The notes: generated by a model from the letters alone, not told the origin. DNA of 64,000 nt from an uncultured Lachnospiraceae bacterium (GCA_910578795.1 CAJTSD010000016.1:1-64000); one strand, 5' to 3'; positions 14,581 through 23,078 are shown, numbered from the stretch's first letter. Translations and numbers: made by a program.

Positions 14581-17289
14581 ATGAAAGTACAAAATAAAAA
14601 ATGTATCCGAAGGCTGAGCCGCAAATCGCTCTATGCTTATCGGAAGCGAAACCTGATTGCCGTTTTTGCAATCGCGCTGACGACAATCCTGTTTACCGCC
14701 CTGTTCACTATCGTCATGTCCATCAACGCAAGCTACGAAACCTACCAGTTCCGCCAAGCCGGCGGTTACAACCACGGTTCGTTCAAGGATGTCAATGACG
14801 AACAGATTGCCGCAATTTCCGCACATAAAAACGTAAAAGAAACCGGCGCTCGAACCGTAATCGGCATTGCCACTACAGGCGTGTTCGGCAAGCTGCCCGC
14901 CGAAATCAGTTACATGGATGCCAACTGTACCAAGTGGTCGTACGCATCACCCACCACAGGGCGAATGCCCAAAAGCGGCAGGGAAATCACAATGGACACC
15001 ACCGCGCTTGCACTCTTAGGCATCACGCCCGAGCTTGGCGCGCAAGTCCCACTCACCTACAATATCACAGACAAAGAAACAGGCACAGGACCCGAGCGAA
15101 CAGATACCTTTACCCTCGTAGGATACTGGGATTACGACGAGCTCATGCCCGTCCACTATATCAATATTTCCAAAGAATATGCAGACGAAATCGAGGCGTA
15201 CGCGATTGAAAACGGCATGGATACAGACAATTTCCGCACGGACTTAAATGTCATGATGCGCTCGTCCGTTGACATTCGCGGTCAAATGGAGGAAGTGGAC
15301 ACGGATCTCGGCTATACATGGGAAACGCGCGGGGATGAAAACAGCGTTCGTATCGGCGTCAACTGGGGGTATACCTCCACGCAAATCGGCGCGGCATTTG
15401 ACTTCGGAACGCTTGTCGCAATCCTTGCGTTTATCCTGCTCGTCATCTTTACGGGCTATTTGATTATATACAACATTTTCCAAATATCGGTCACAGGCGA
15501 CATCCGCTTTTACGGACTGCTCAAAACCATCGGCACAACGCCGAGGCAGCTTCGCCGCATTATCCGTCAGCAGGCATTGCTGCTCTGCCTGATTGGCATT
15601 CCCGTCGGACTGCTTTTTGGCTTTGGAATCGGCGCCGCGCTCACGCCCGTTATCACTGCAACGCTTACATTTAGCGGTGTTACGACCACCAGCGCCTCTC
15701 CCGTAATTTTCATCGGCTCGGCGGCATTTTCCATCGTGACCGTTCTGATCTCCTGCTCGAAGCCCGCGCGCATTGCGGCAAAGGTTTCCCCCGTGGAGGC
15801 GACAAAATATACGGAACATATAAATATTAGAAAAAAACACCGCTCCACACGCGGCGCGAAGGTCCACCAAATGGCATTTAACAACTTGGGGCGAAACAAA
15901 AGCAAAACCATACTTGTCGTCGTGTCTTTGGCGCTGTCCGTCACGCTTTTGGATATCCTCTACTCATTTGTCGGCGGCTTTGACATGGAGCGCTACCTTG
16001 CGCGCAATACCTGCTCCGATTTCGTTGTCAGCAGCACGGACTATTTCCGTTTTAACATGAGTGCAACAGAGTTTATCACGGAGGACGCCATTGCGCAGAT
16101 TAAGGCAAACACAACGCAGAGCTCAGGCGGCAGCGGATATACAACAGTTTCCAAATACGCAATCCAAACGTACATCGACAAGGAGCAGTGGATGAATATT
16201 ACCCTGCCATTTACCACAGAGGAGTACGCTCAGGAACTGCTTACAAACACGCGGCAGCGGGACGGAAAATATGCAATCGATTTGCAGATTGAAGGGCTGG
16301 ACAAGGAACTGTTTGAAAAGGTAACGGTTGTGGAGGGCGACCTTGCACCACTGCTCGACGAAAACTCACATTCGATTGCAATGTGCGTCGATGTTGATGA
16401 TTACGGAAACATTTACAATACTGAAATCTTGCCAAAGGTCGGTGAAACCATACCTGTCAGTTATGTTGACGACGTGACGGTCATTGACTCCCGCACCGGG
16501 GAGCCCGCAGATGACGACACACCCGCGGAATATTGCCAAGTAAAGGACACCAAAAGCCATGACGTGGAATACACCGTCTGCTCATATATCGTGCTTCCCT
16601 ACTCCATGAGCTACCGATATTATCGGGTGGGGCACCGCGCCGTACTTCCCGTAGACGCCCTGCGGCGCGACAGCGGACGCGAGGTTGTACCGCTCTTCTA
16701 CCTTTTTGACACACCCGACACGGCGGCAGAGCAAGCGGCGGAGGAATACCTTGCCAAGCTTACGGAAGGCAGCCTTTCGGAAGGCAGCCTTTCGGAAGGC
16801 AGCCTTTCGAAAGGCATGCAGTCCGTACTGATGTACGAAAGCAAGGAAACGCAGCGCCAAGAGTTCCGCCAGTTCCAAAGCATGTTTCTGCTGCTTGGCG
16901 GCGTGCTCTGCGCGATTGTCGGACTGGTCGGCATTCTGAATTTCTTTAACGCGATTATGACCAGCATTCTCGCAAGACTTCGGGAATTTGCAGTCCTGCA
17001 GGCAGTCGGCATGACAAACAGACAGCTTAGGCAAATGCTGGTTTATGAAGGTCTGTTCTACGCAGTCGGCTCGGTTGGCGCATCATTCGTGCTCGCACTC
17101 GTTTTAAATCCGTTAGCGGGAGATTTAATGGAGAATATGTTTTGGTTCTTCAGCGCACGCTTTTCGGTTACGCCGATTTTGGCGGTCGTACCCGTCTTTG
17201 TCCTCTTAGGCTGGTTCATACCCACAGTTTTGTACGGACAGACGACGAAACGCAGCGTTGTGGAACGGCTGCGGGAAGCGGAAACATGA
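14581..17289 (+). CDS. FtsX-family ABC transporter permease, two FtsX domains
   Basis: 902 residues. A first membrane helix at about 24-47 is followed by an outer MacB-like domain to about 270. The first FtsX three-helix core (about 274-395) includes RFYGLLKTIGTTPRQLRRII. A second helix (about 440-462) opens a second outer domain, and the final FtsX core (about 766-890) includes REFAVLQAVGMTNRQLRQML. This duplicated layout suits permeases that sense or remove envelope-active peptides or lipids. A 15-base tandem repeat encodes EGSLS repeats near residues 728-742. GGAG lies before the start. It probably works with the ATPase upstream; the substrate is unknown. Confidence 0.9.
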   Translation: MKVQNKKCIRRLSRKSLYAYRKRNLIAVFAIALTTILFTALFTIVMSINASYETYQFRQAGGYNHGSFKDVNDEQIAAISAHKNVKETGARTVIGIATTGVFGKLPAEISYMDANCTKWSYASPTTGRMPKSGREITMDTTALALLGITPELGAQVPLTYNITDKETGTGPERTDTFTLVGYWDYDELMPVHYINISKEYADEIEAYAIENGMDTDNFRTDLNVMMRSSVDIRGQMEEVDTDLGYTWETRGDENSVRIGVNWGYTSTQIGAAFDFGTLVAILAFILLVIFTGYLIIYNIFQISVTGDIRFYGLLKTIGTTPRQLRRIIRQQALLLCLIGIPVGLLFGFGIGAALTPVITATLTFSGVTTTSASPVIFIGSAAFSIVTVLISCSKPARIAAKVSPVEATKYTEHINIRKKHRSTRGAKVHQMAFNNLGRNKSKTILVVVSLALSVTLLDILYSFVGGFDMERYLARNTCSDFVVSSTDYFRFNMSATEFITEDAIAQIKANTTQSSGGSGYTTVSKYAIQTYIDKEQWMNITLPFTTEEYAQELLTNTRQRDGKYAIDLQIEGLDKELFEKVTVVEGDLAPLLDENSHSIAMCVDVDDYGNIYNTEILPKVGETIPVSYVDDVTVIDSRTGEPADDDTPAEYCQVKDTKSHDVEYTVCSYIVLPYSMSYRYYRVGHRAVLPVDALRRDSGREVVPLFYLFDTPDTAAEQAAEEYLAKLTEGSLSEGSLSEGSLSKGMQSVLMYESKETQRQEFRQFQSMFLLLGGVLCAIVGLVGILNFFNAIMTSILARLREFAVLQAVGMTNRQLRQMLVYEGLFYAVGSVGASFVLALVLNPLAGDLMENMFWFFSARFSVTPILAVVPVFVLLGWFIPTVLYGQTTKRSVVERLREAET
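16764..16808 (+). repeat. Three exact 15-base tandem repeats inside the permease gene
   Basis: GGAAGGCAGCCTTTC occurs three times in direct succession (16764-16778, 16779-16793, 16794-16808), followed by a partial copy. The unit is a multiple of three, so copy-number change keeps the frame and lengthens or shortens an outer loop. Confidence 0.9.
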
Positions 17290-17304
17290 AAAGATTTACT
17301 AAGT

Positions 17305-17346
17305 TTCATTTGGAAGAACGCAAAGAACCGCGTTCTTCCAAATGAA
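17305..17346 (+). repeat. Hairpin repeat, copy 2
   Basis: TTCATTTGGAAGAACGC (17305-17321) and GCGTTCTTCCAAATGAA (17330-17346) form a perfect 17-bp stem. The sequence from AAGTTTCA through the stem matches copy 1 at 14499-14538 at most positions. Confidence 0.7.
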
Positions 17347-17390
17347 AAAGAAGTGTTTTATATTCAACCATGAAATAAAACACTTCTTTT
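17346..17390. terminator. Bidirectional terminator between convergent genes
   Basis: AAAAGAAGTGTTTTA (17346-17360) and TAAAACACTTCTTTT (17376-17390) are perfect reverse complements with a T-rich tail on each strand. It ends the permease transcript and, on the minus strand, the gene at 17389-17973. Confidence 0.8.
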
Positions 17391-17973
17391 ATGCCTTGCT
17401 GACAAAGCCTCCGCTCGTAACGCGTCCGTTGTAGCTGCCCGGATTTCTGTTTTCACCCAATACGCTGTGCGTTCCGTTCTTATCATAAGAATAAAGCAAA
17501 AATCCCGGACAACGGTTTTCATCAAGCCGATCATAAACGGAAGATTGCGCCTCCTGCTTTTTCTTATAACGCTCAAGCTGATATCTTGCGCTTCTATCCG
17601 TCTTTAACACCTTCTCGGCTTTTTCTTTGCTTTCTTCGTCAAGCTCGGCTGCAGACTTGTCATAAGCGACCCCCGCACGTGCATTCGCAAGCTGACTTTC
17701 CTCAATGGCTGCCATATACTCTGCCATCTGCTGCGAAAGATATTGTTTCGGGTCCTTTTTTGTGCTGACATAACTATCCTGCTGTGTGCGCAAGTCATAC
17801 ACACTCTTTTGGCGCATCATATAGACATTGATTGCAGCTTCTATCGTCAGTGTTCCGGCTGGTTTCAACTTTGCGGCTGATACCGGCTTGTCAACCTGCA
17901 CAACAGTTTCCGAAGCTGGCAAAGCGCCTATACGGGCGAGCCTCTGCAGGGTCAGCTCCCGCCTCCTATTCAT
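17389..17973 (-). CDS. Uncharacterised charged 194-residue protein
   Basis: No family recognised. The N-terminus is basic (MNRRRELTLQRLARIGALP), and the middle (about 80-145) is rich in A, E, K and Q and likely helical or coiled-coil. The C-terminus is glycine/aromatic (RCPGFLLYSYDKNGTHSVLG). There is no signal peptide or membrane segment. GGAGGTG sits 6 bases before the start, a very strong ribosome site. It is transcribed alone and converges on the permease gene. The upstream gap of 372 bases separates it from a divergent gene. Confidence 0.6.
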   Translation of the reverse strand: MNRRRELTLQRLARIGALPASETVVQVDKPVSAAKLKPAGTLTIEAAINVYMMRQKSVYDLRTQQDSYVSTKKDPKQYLSQQMAEYMAAIEESQLANARAGVAYDKSAAELDEESKEKAEKVLKTDRSARYQLERYKKKQEAQSSVYDRLDENRCPGFLLYSYDKNGTHSVLGENRNPGSYNGRVTSGGFVSKA

Positions 17974-18345
17974 TCTTTCACCTCCGTGTGAAACATGTTA
18001 CTGTTGATTCCATAGCAGTAACCGATAAAAGTCCGTTTTGCCTTAAAATGAATTTTCTTATGCATTACTTCCTTCTGAATTTGAATCCATAAGGTAAGTT
18101 ATAGTATATATCGACACGCACAGCTTATTTTTTTATGTCTGTAAATCAATATTGTTGCAATTTTCTGAAAACTCTATACATTATGTAACCTTATGCATCC
18201 TTTATTCTATTACGGTATTCAGCAAAAAAATTTTGTCTCTCTTACTGTTTATTATTTTGATAAGTCATGTTATAATCAATATAAATTAATATCTTATTAT
18301 GTATTTACATAAAATATTTTTAAATATGAAAAGGGGTAACGAGAT
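17974..18345. other. A/T-rich divergent intergenic region, 372 bases
   Basis: It separates two divergent genes. I see no open frame with a ribosome site and no tRNA. The right part holds an extended -10 promoter for the gene at 18346; the left part should hold the promoter of the 17973 gene, but no convincing hexamer pair was found. Confidence 0.5.
18268..18276 (+). promoter_or_regulatory. Extended -10 promoter before the zinc-ribbon protein gene
   Basis: TGTTATAAT (18268-18276) combines TGn with a perfect TATAAT. The -35 region (TTTATT) is weak. The 5' leader would be about 65 bases. Confidence 0.55.
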
Positions 18346-18681
18346 ATGTTTACGGAAGAAAAGTTAGAACAGCATTATTCATCAATTCCCTCTGATGCCT
18401 TGCACATTATCAGAGACGAATATAAATGGGCGCTTGAAGAGTGCGGCGTGCACAATGATGAGCAGCTGCGCTATATAGAAAAAGCGCTTTCCCTGCGTGG
18501 AGAAAGCCTTGCCGTGCGCCTGAACCGCAAAATATTATTTTTATGCAAATGCGGTCAAAGCCGCATTGTCACAACAAATGTACCGGAAGATAAAATTAAA
18601 ATGTTTATTTTCGACCAGTACAATGTCCAATGTCCGAAGTGCCGGAACGTTAATATGTACACATGGAAATACATGGATTAA
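18346..18681 (+). CDS. Small protein with C-terminal zinc-ribbon-like cysteines
   Basis: 111 residues, function unknown. A helical N-terminal part (1-60) is followed by LCKCGQ near residue 67 and QCPKCRNVN near residue 98. The four cysteines in two CxC/CxxC knuckles could bind one zinc. AAGGGG lies 9 bases before the start. The gene stands alone and ends in a terminator shared with the convergent gene at 18689. Zinc ribbons of this size bind nucleic acids or proteins; no partner is indicated. Confidence 0.65.
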   Translation: MFTEEKLEQHYSSIPSDALHIIRDEYKWALEECGVHNDEQLRYIEKALSLRGESLAVRLNRKILFLCKCGQSRIVTTNVPEDKIKMFIFDQYNVQCPKCRNVNMYTWKYMD

Positions 18682-18712
18682 GGGGCTGTTACAGCCCCTG
18701 TTTTGCTTTTTC
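18681..18712 (+). terminator. Intrinsic terminator overlapping the convergent gene end
   Basis: AGGGGCTG (18681-18688) pairs with CAGCCCCT (18692-18699), followed by GTTTTGCTTTTT. The loop contains the stop codon of the minus-strand gene at 18689. Confidence 0.78.
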
Positions 18713-19108
18713 CGTATAAACCACTCCAAGAATTACGAAACCTAAACTGCCAAACAGGCACACGAAATAAAGCTTCGCAACGGGTGTTGAAGTCGAAACA
18801 CCTTCTATGTTTGCATATAACCGACCGTTGGATAGATAAGCCTTCACGTCCCTGCCTGGAGTATATAGAGACGTCGTGTACGTATTCCTAAGTTTTTGAA
18901 CTTTTCCTTCATAGGCTACTATGACTTCCTGATACGTATACGTATTTCTGGTTCTTCTGTGTTTCACATGTTTTGTTTCTGCGCTTACAACCTGCACCTG
19001 AACTTCCTTATAATCCAACTTCTGCAATTCCATGGCAACCCGCAAAATCAGCATGCCAATCAGGCACACCGCAAAAGCACACCATATCAATTTGGCTTTC
19101 GTTTTCAT
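18689..19108 (-). CDS. DUF3592-like membrane protein
   Basis: 139 residues from the ATG at 19108 (an in-frame TTG lies two codons earlier). A membrane helix at about 8-26 is followed by an outer beta-rich domain (about 35-105) and a second helix at about 112-132. The middle segment, with paired strands around TYTYQEVIVAYEGK and TPGRDVKAYLSNG, follows the pattern of DUF3592 domains. Function unknown. It begins 23 bases after the MmcQ-like gene, with AAGGAGG in the gap, so the two are co-transcribed. Confidence 0.62.
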   Translation of the reverse strand: MKTKAKLIWCAFAVCLIGMLILRVAMELQKLDYKEVQVQVVSAETKHVKHRRTRNTYTYQEVIVAYEGKVQKLRNTYTTSLYTPGRDVKAYLSNGRLYANIEGVSTSTPVAKLYFVCLFGSLGFVILGVVYTEKAKQGL

Positions 19109-19131
19109 ACTCAAATCAAATAAATACCTCC

Positions 19132-19497
19132 TTACGCTTCAACGCTTTTCCTTCGTTTTCGTACTGTTTTTGGGACAATCAAATCATAGCTTTCTGCTAT
19201 CATCCGCTTAACGTCATTTTCGGGAACAGAACCGTCAAGGATAATGGTATTCCAGTGTTCTTTATTCTGATGCCATCCCGGTATCACCGCCTCATAAGTC
19301 TGCCGCCAAAAGTCCCGCCATTCCGGTGCAACCTTTACATTTACCCAAATTTTTCCTTCCCGCTCATATGCCAGCGCAAAAGTTTTCTTATTCTTTTTGT
19401 GGCGGACAAGCTGCCAGTTGTCATCATGAAATGGAGCATCCTGATAAACATTCGGAAATGTCAGACAATAATCCAAAACCTCTTCTCTTGTTGTCAT
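19132..19497 (-). CDS. MmcQ/YjbR-family protein
   Basis: 121 residues. The sequence follows the MmcQ/YjbR (CyaY-like) double-wing fold: TREEVLDYCLTFPNVYQDAP, then KKTFALAYEREGKIWVNVKV and PGWHQNKEHWNTIIL, ending with a helix ESYDLIVPKTVRK. Members are small DNA-binding-like proteins of uncertain role, often encoded with regulators. AGGGGGTG precedes the ATG at 19497. It forms a two-gene operon with the DUF3592-like membrane gene. Confidence 0.85.
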   Translation of the reverse strand: MTTREEVLDYCLTFPNVYQDAPFHDDNWQLVRHKKNKKTFALAYEREGKIWVNVKVAPEWRDFWRQTYEAVIPGWHQNKEHWNTIILDGSVPENDVKRMIAESYDLIVPKTVRKRRKSVEA

Positions 19498-19586
19498 ATG
19501 CACCCCCTCTTTCCAGGCGACATTTATTATCCCTGTTTACTATCATAACAGGTTTTACAAAATTCGACAAGGGCACATAGGACTGC

Positions 19587-20573
19587 TTATGGCATTCCAT
19601 GTGAAACAAGCTCCGACAAGGGCTTAAAAGCATATCCCATTTCTTCCCACTTTGTCAAAAGTTCGTCCAAAATTTCGCCGTTTGTCTGCGACGTATTATG
19701 CAAAAGGACAACTGCTCCCGGGTGAATGCGTGTTGTAAGCTTTTCAAATGCCGCCGCATGGCTTGGTTGTTTTTCAGTATCCCAGTCCACATAGGCAAGG
19801 CTCCAAAAAATGGTATTATATCCCATTTCCTGTGCCATTTTTACATTCTCTGCATTGCATTTACCCTGAGGCGGACGGTAATATTTTGAAAGCTGTGTCC
19901 CAGTGACCTCATAAAATAAATCTGCCACATCATCCAATTCTTTTTGAAAAGATTCTTTATCCGATATTACTGACATGTCGGGATGGTGATAAGTATGATT
20001 GCCCACCGTATGTCCTTCTTCCACCATCCGTTTTACCAAGTCAGGTGCCGTTTCCAAAAAATGTCCCACTACGAAAAAAGTCGCTTCTACATGATGTTTT
20101 TTGAGTGCGTCCAAAATCGGCTCTGTATTTCCGTTCTCATATCCGCAATCGAATGTGAGATAAATCACCTTCTCACTGTTATCCCCCACATAATAGGCAC
20201 CATACCACGCAAGATCCTGCGCTGATGCATTCCCTACGGACTGTGTTCCCGGCTCTCCGAAGGAAAGTCCCCAGTCGTCCGATGCAAACTTCAGTTCGAA
20301 TTCTTCCGGCGGCTGTCTTTTGACCATGCTTTCTTCCGCAACTTCCGTATTTTGAACAGTCGTTTCTGGTTCTCTTGCTTCCTGCGTTTTCGTTTCCTGC
20401 TCCTGCGTCGGCATGTCATCATTGAAATCAATTACCTCTATCGACGATTCTCCCGCTTTTGCCTGCCCTGATTCGGTTTCCTGCTGTTCAAAACCTCCGC
20501 ATCCGGTCAAAAACACAAAAGCCATAATCATCGCAGGAAGGATGCTTTTTCTTCTCTTTCCGTACTTTTTCAT
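19587..20573 (-). CDS. PdaA-like polysaccharide deacetylase lipoprotein
   Basis: 328 residues. A lipoprotein signal peptide ends in FLTGC (cysteine at residue 25), then an acidic linker to about 115. The NodB domain (about 135-325) has YLTFDCGYENGNT, GNHTYHHPDM, RPPQGKC and VVLLHNTS in the order seen in PdaA. PdaA-type enzymes remove acetyl groups from muramic acid to make the muramic-delta-lactam of spore cortex, together with CwlD, which is encoded at 51180-51899. Thirty-two bases separate it from the lipoprotein gene upstream. Confidence 0.85.
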   Translation of the reverse strand: MKKYGKRRKSILPAMIMAFVFLTGCGGFEQQETESGQAKAGESSIEVIDFNDDMPTQEQETKTQEAREPETTVQNTEVAEESMVKRQPPEEFELKFASDDWGLSFGEPGTQSVGNASAQDLAWYGAYYVGDNSEKVIYLTFDCGYENGNTEPILDALKKHHVEATFFVVGHFLETAPDLVKRMVEEGHTVGNHTYHHPDMSVISDKESFQKELDDVADLFYEVTGTQLSKYYRPPQGKCNAENVKMAQEMGYNTIFWSLAYVDWDTEKQPSHAAAFEKLTTRIHPGAVVLLHNTSQTNGEILDELLTKWEEMGYAFKPLSELVSHGMP

Positions 20574-20605
20574 TCTCTCTGCTCCTAGTTGTTCTTGCTG
20601 TTAAT

Positions 20606-21607
20606 CTATAAGTCAAGGATTCGCTCCCTCGCACTTTTCTTCTCCGACGGCAAATTCAATATCTGATTGAAAATATCACTATATTGGTTACTGCCGTTTT
20701 TTCCGGTAATCTCATACGCCCCATTCTCCCCCAGCCAGATATTATCCCTTAACTCCTCACATTCCACAACCTCGCCTGCATTTTCCGACCTGTCATACAA
20801 TTCCCAAAACTCCGACTCCGTGCGGTAAGGCTCCAAATCCGCTGCCGCAAAATGTCCGAAAAAGCTGTTATCCTTCGGCACATTACCTGCAATTTTATCA
20901 ACAGTTGGATCATATGAAATTCCAATGATAAAGTCCTTGTTTTTCTCTATCAAAAAGAACGGTGTAAAAACGTAAAACTCCTCCGCCTCCTTATCCTCAC
21001 CCAAAAACCATGCGGCAAACGCCTCACGCACGTCCTCGTCATTGGTAATCATCTCGGCATAGTTTCCGTCCTCCTCCAACTGTCTGCACCAAAGCTCCAT
21101 GAAGCTGTCGTCAATTCGAAAGATGTCTGTAAGCTGATACTGCTCGCCTGTCATCAGGTTCACGTTGGCACACCGCTGTGTCATATGGACATAATATACC
21201 GGCGAAACAGGTGCATAAGCTTCCTGAAATTCTACACTTAAAAGATATTGACTGCAAAAGTCAATACTGCAATAAACGTCACTGCTAAAAATAGAATATT
21301 CTTCCTGTAAAGCCTTAACTTCCTCATTTGGAGTAAGATGCCAGTAATTCACCTTCTCCATTGCCATGTCGTAAAGCGTCTTGTTAATCATCTCGGTCTG
21401 TTCCCCTTCAATGCCTGACAAAACCGGATATTCAACAGTAACGGCATACCAATAATCAGACTGCTGCGTGTCTTCTGCCACGTACTGTTCCTTTTTAACC
21501 GTATAGTCCTCATAGCCCTTTGGTGCATCTATCCTTTGGCAGCCGCCAAATGCAAACAACAGCCCGAACACAATTACACAAATCACCTTTTGTTTTTTCC
21601 GTTTCAT
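20606..21607 (-). CDS. DUF3298-type lipoprotein upstream of the deacetylase
   Basis: 333 residues. The N-terminus is a lipoprotein signal (VICVIVFGLLFAFGGC, cysteine at about 23). Residues about 50-270 resemble the DUF4163/DUF3298 pair found in RsiV-like and other surface proteins: a leading strand WYAVTVEYPVLSG, a helix with E-M-I-N-K, and the C-terminal FFLIEKNKDFIIGISYD strand. DUF3298 domains of this kind can bind lysozyme or cell-wall material. It is the first gene of a two-gene operon with the deacetylase. Confidence 0.68.
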   Translation of the reverse strand: MKRKKQKVICVIVFGLLFAFGGCQRIDAPKGYEDYTVKKEQYVAEDTQQSDYWYAVTVEYPVLSGIEGEQTEMINKTLYDMAMEKVNYWHLTPNEEVKALQEEYSIFSSDVYCSIDFCSQYLLSVEFQEAYAPVSPVYYVHMTQRCANVNLMTGEQYQLTDIFRIDDSFMELWCRQLEEDGNYAEMITNDEDVREAFAAWFLGEDKEAEEFYVFTPFFLIEKNKDFIIGISYDPTVDKIAGNVPKDNSFFGHFAAADLEPYRTESEFWELYDRSENAGEVVECEELRDNIWLGENGAYEITGKNGSNQYSDIFNQILNLPSEKKSARERILDL

Positions 21608-21752
21608 AACATTTCCCCCATAATAATTCCTGTTTTCGTTTTATATTTTACGCTTGCAACGCACCATACTGATATCTAATTTGCATCAAACATGCATCAT
21701 TTAAACAACTCCCCTATGAAAAAACGGGGATTGCTTTTTCAAGCATCCCCAC

Positions 21753-22808
21753 TTAAACTGCGCTGTTTGGATGATCAATCTTATTCCGGATTTCCTGCAT
21801 CTGATAATCCAATTCTTCTATGGAATCCGCACATGCCTTCAACTGCCGCTCAATTTCTTCCGTATTATCAATATCTTTTTTATATCTCAATTTATGCTCA
21901 AGGCTCGCCCAAAAATCCATCGCGATTGTCCGGAACTGTACTTCCGCTTTAATATACTTTTTCTCATCAGGCAAAAAAACGGGCACATTTAAAATTAAAT
22001 GAAGGCTCCTGTAACCGTTTGGCTTCGGTGACTTAATGTAATCCTTTTCTTTTAACAGAATAATATCGTCCTGCATGACCAAAAGTTCTGCCAGGCGGTA
22101 AATATCATCCGGAAAAGAACAGATCACACGCAGCCCTGCTACGTCCGCTATATACTCCCTGATATTTTCTATCGTAACCGGATATCCCTTTCTCTCCAGC
22201 TTTTTGTATATGCTCTCAGGTTTTTTTAACCTGCTCTTAATCGATTCAAACGGGTTCCTTTTGTATTCCTCCGAAAACATGGCATTAAGCACTTTCAGTC
22301 TTGTTTCAACCTCCATAATTGCGGAACTGTACTCTATCATCATTTTATTGAAGGGCTCTAGTCTGCCAAGCCGCCCTTCCTGTAACCTGATTATTTTCGA
22401 CTGCTCCGCCACCCTGATCTCCAGCTGGTTTTTGCAGTTGAACATCTCAATTGTATTTTTTACCCTGTTTTTAACAATTGATGCCACAAAAGGTTTATGA
22501 ATAAAGTCGGAAACACCCTGCTGAAAACATTGATTTTCCACTTCGACTGCGTGTTCGCTGCTGATAATAAGAATGGGAACTCTGCTAATCCATTCGTTCC
22601 TTTTCATTTCCTCAATTACGGCAAAGCCGTCCATCCTGGGCATATGTAAATCTAAAAGCAGCGCCGCCATCTCGTCATGCGATTCCTGCAGCCGTTCCAA
22701 AGCCATTCGACCGTCCTGCGCCGTTTCCACGATGTATTCATCTTTTAAAATATTGTATAGAATTTCGCGGTTCACTTCCGCGTCATCCACTACCAGTATC
22801 TTTTGCAT
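21753..22808 (-). CDS. Response-regulator receiver fused to a RelA/SpoT-type (p)ppGpp synthetase
   Basis: 351 residues from the ATG at 22808. Residues 1-120 are a receiver domain (D8-D9 acidic pair, phospho-acceptor D53 in LLLDLHMPRMDG, then IHKPF). A helical linker (about 125-185) leads to a small alarmone synthetase domain (about 190-325) with RLKKPESIYKKLERKG, VAGLRVICSFPDDIY, DYIKSPKPNGYRSLH, and VQFRTIAMDFWASLEHKL. These are the RelQ/YjbM motifs, including the catalytic D and E and the basic pocket, so the synthetase looks active. No hydrolase domain is present. It lies 7 bases after a 4Fe-4S protein gene and no kinase gene is nearby. Confidence 0.9.
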   Translation of the reverse strand: MQKILVVDDAEVNREILYNILKDEYIVETAQDGRMALERLQESHDEMAALLLDLHMPRMDGFAVIEEMKRNEWISRVPILIISSEHAVEVENQCFQQGVSDFIHKPFVASIVKNRVKNTIEMFNCKNQLEIRVAEQSKIIRLQEGRLGRLEPFNKMMIEYSSAIMEVETRLKVLNAMFSEEYKRNPFESIKSRLKKPESIYKKLERKGYPVTIENIREYIADVAGLRVICSFPDDIYRLAELLVMQDDIILLKEKDYIKSPKPNGYRSLHLILNVPVFLPDEKKYIKAEVQFRTIAMDFWASLEHKLRYKKDIDNTEEIERQLKACADSIEELDYQMQEIRNKIDHPNSAV

Positions 22809-22815
22809 TTTTGTG

Positions 22816-23010
22816 TTATCTCTCCTCCAAAACCAACGCCTTTTTGGGACAGAAATTTGCACATTTTCCGCATTTGATGCATTTCTCCGCATCAACTGTC
22901 GGTGCCTGGAATCCCTCCTGTACCAATGCTCCGACCGGACAGATTTTGACCGACGGACAGCTGTGGTTTTGCGGACAGTTTTCAATAATTACTCTCAGTC
23001 TTTTTTCCAT
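22816..23010 (-). CDS. Small 4Fe-4S ferredoxin-like protein
   Basis: 64 residues with seven cysteines. C44-x2-C47-x2-C50-x3-C54-P is a complete 4Fe-4S signature (CIKCGKCANFCP). C12, C18 and C24-P form a second, unusual spacing (CPQNHSCPSVKICPVGAL). It probably holds one or two clusters and carries electrons or senses redox state. It is the first gene of a two-gene operon with the receiver/alarmone-synthetase fusion; AAGGGGG precedes its ATG. Confidence 0.85.
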   Translation of the reverse strand: MEKRLRVIIENCPQNHSCPSVKICPVGALVQEGFQAPTVDAEKCIKCGKCANFCPKKALVLEER

Positions 23011-23049
23011 AATTTGTTTCCCCCTTCTGCAAATAACATTACCTATTTT

Positions 23050-23078
23050 ATCATATCTGATTTTTATCCATATCGCAA
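23050..23078 (-). promoter_or_regulatory. Sigma-A promoter of the ferredoxin/alarmone synthetase operon
   Basis: Minus strand TTGCGA (23078-23073), 17-base spacer, TATGAT (23055-23050), 40 bases before the ferredoxin start. Confidence 0.65.

Noticed and set aside
15244..15870. 208-codon open frame antisense to the permease gene
   Set aside because: Its protein is rich in R/C/D/G with no fold pattern, as expected of the reverse frame of a GC-richer gene. No ribosome site or promoter was seen.
16764..16808. Possible CRISPR-like array
   Set aside because: The repeats are contiguous 15-base units without spacers and lie in frame inside a coding gene.
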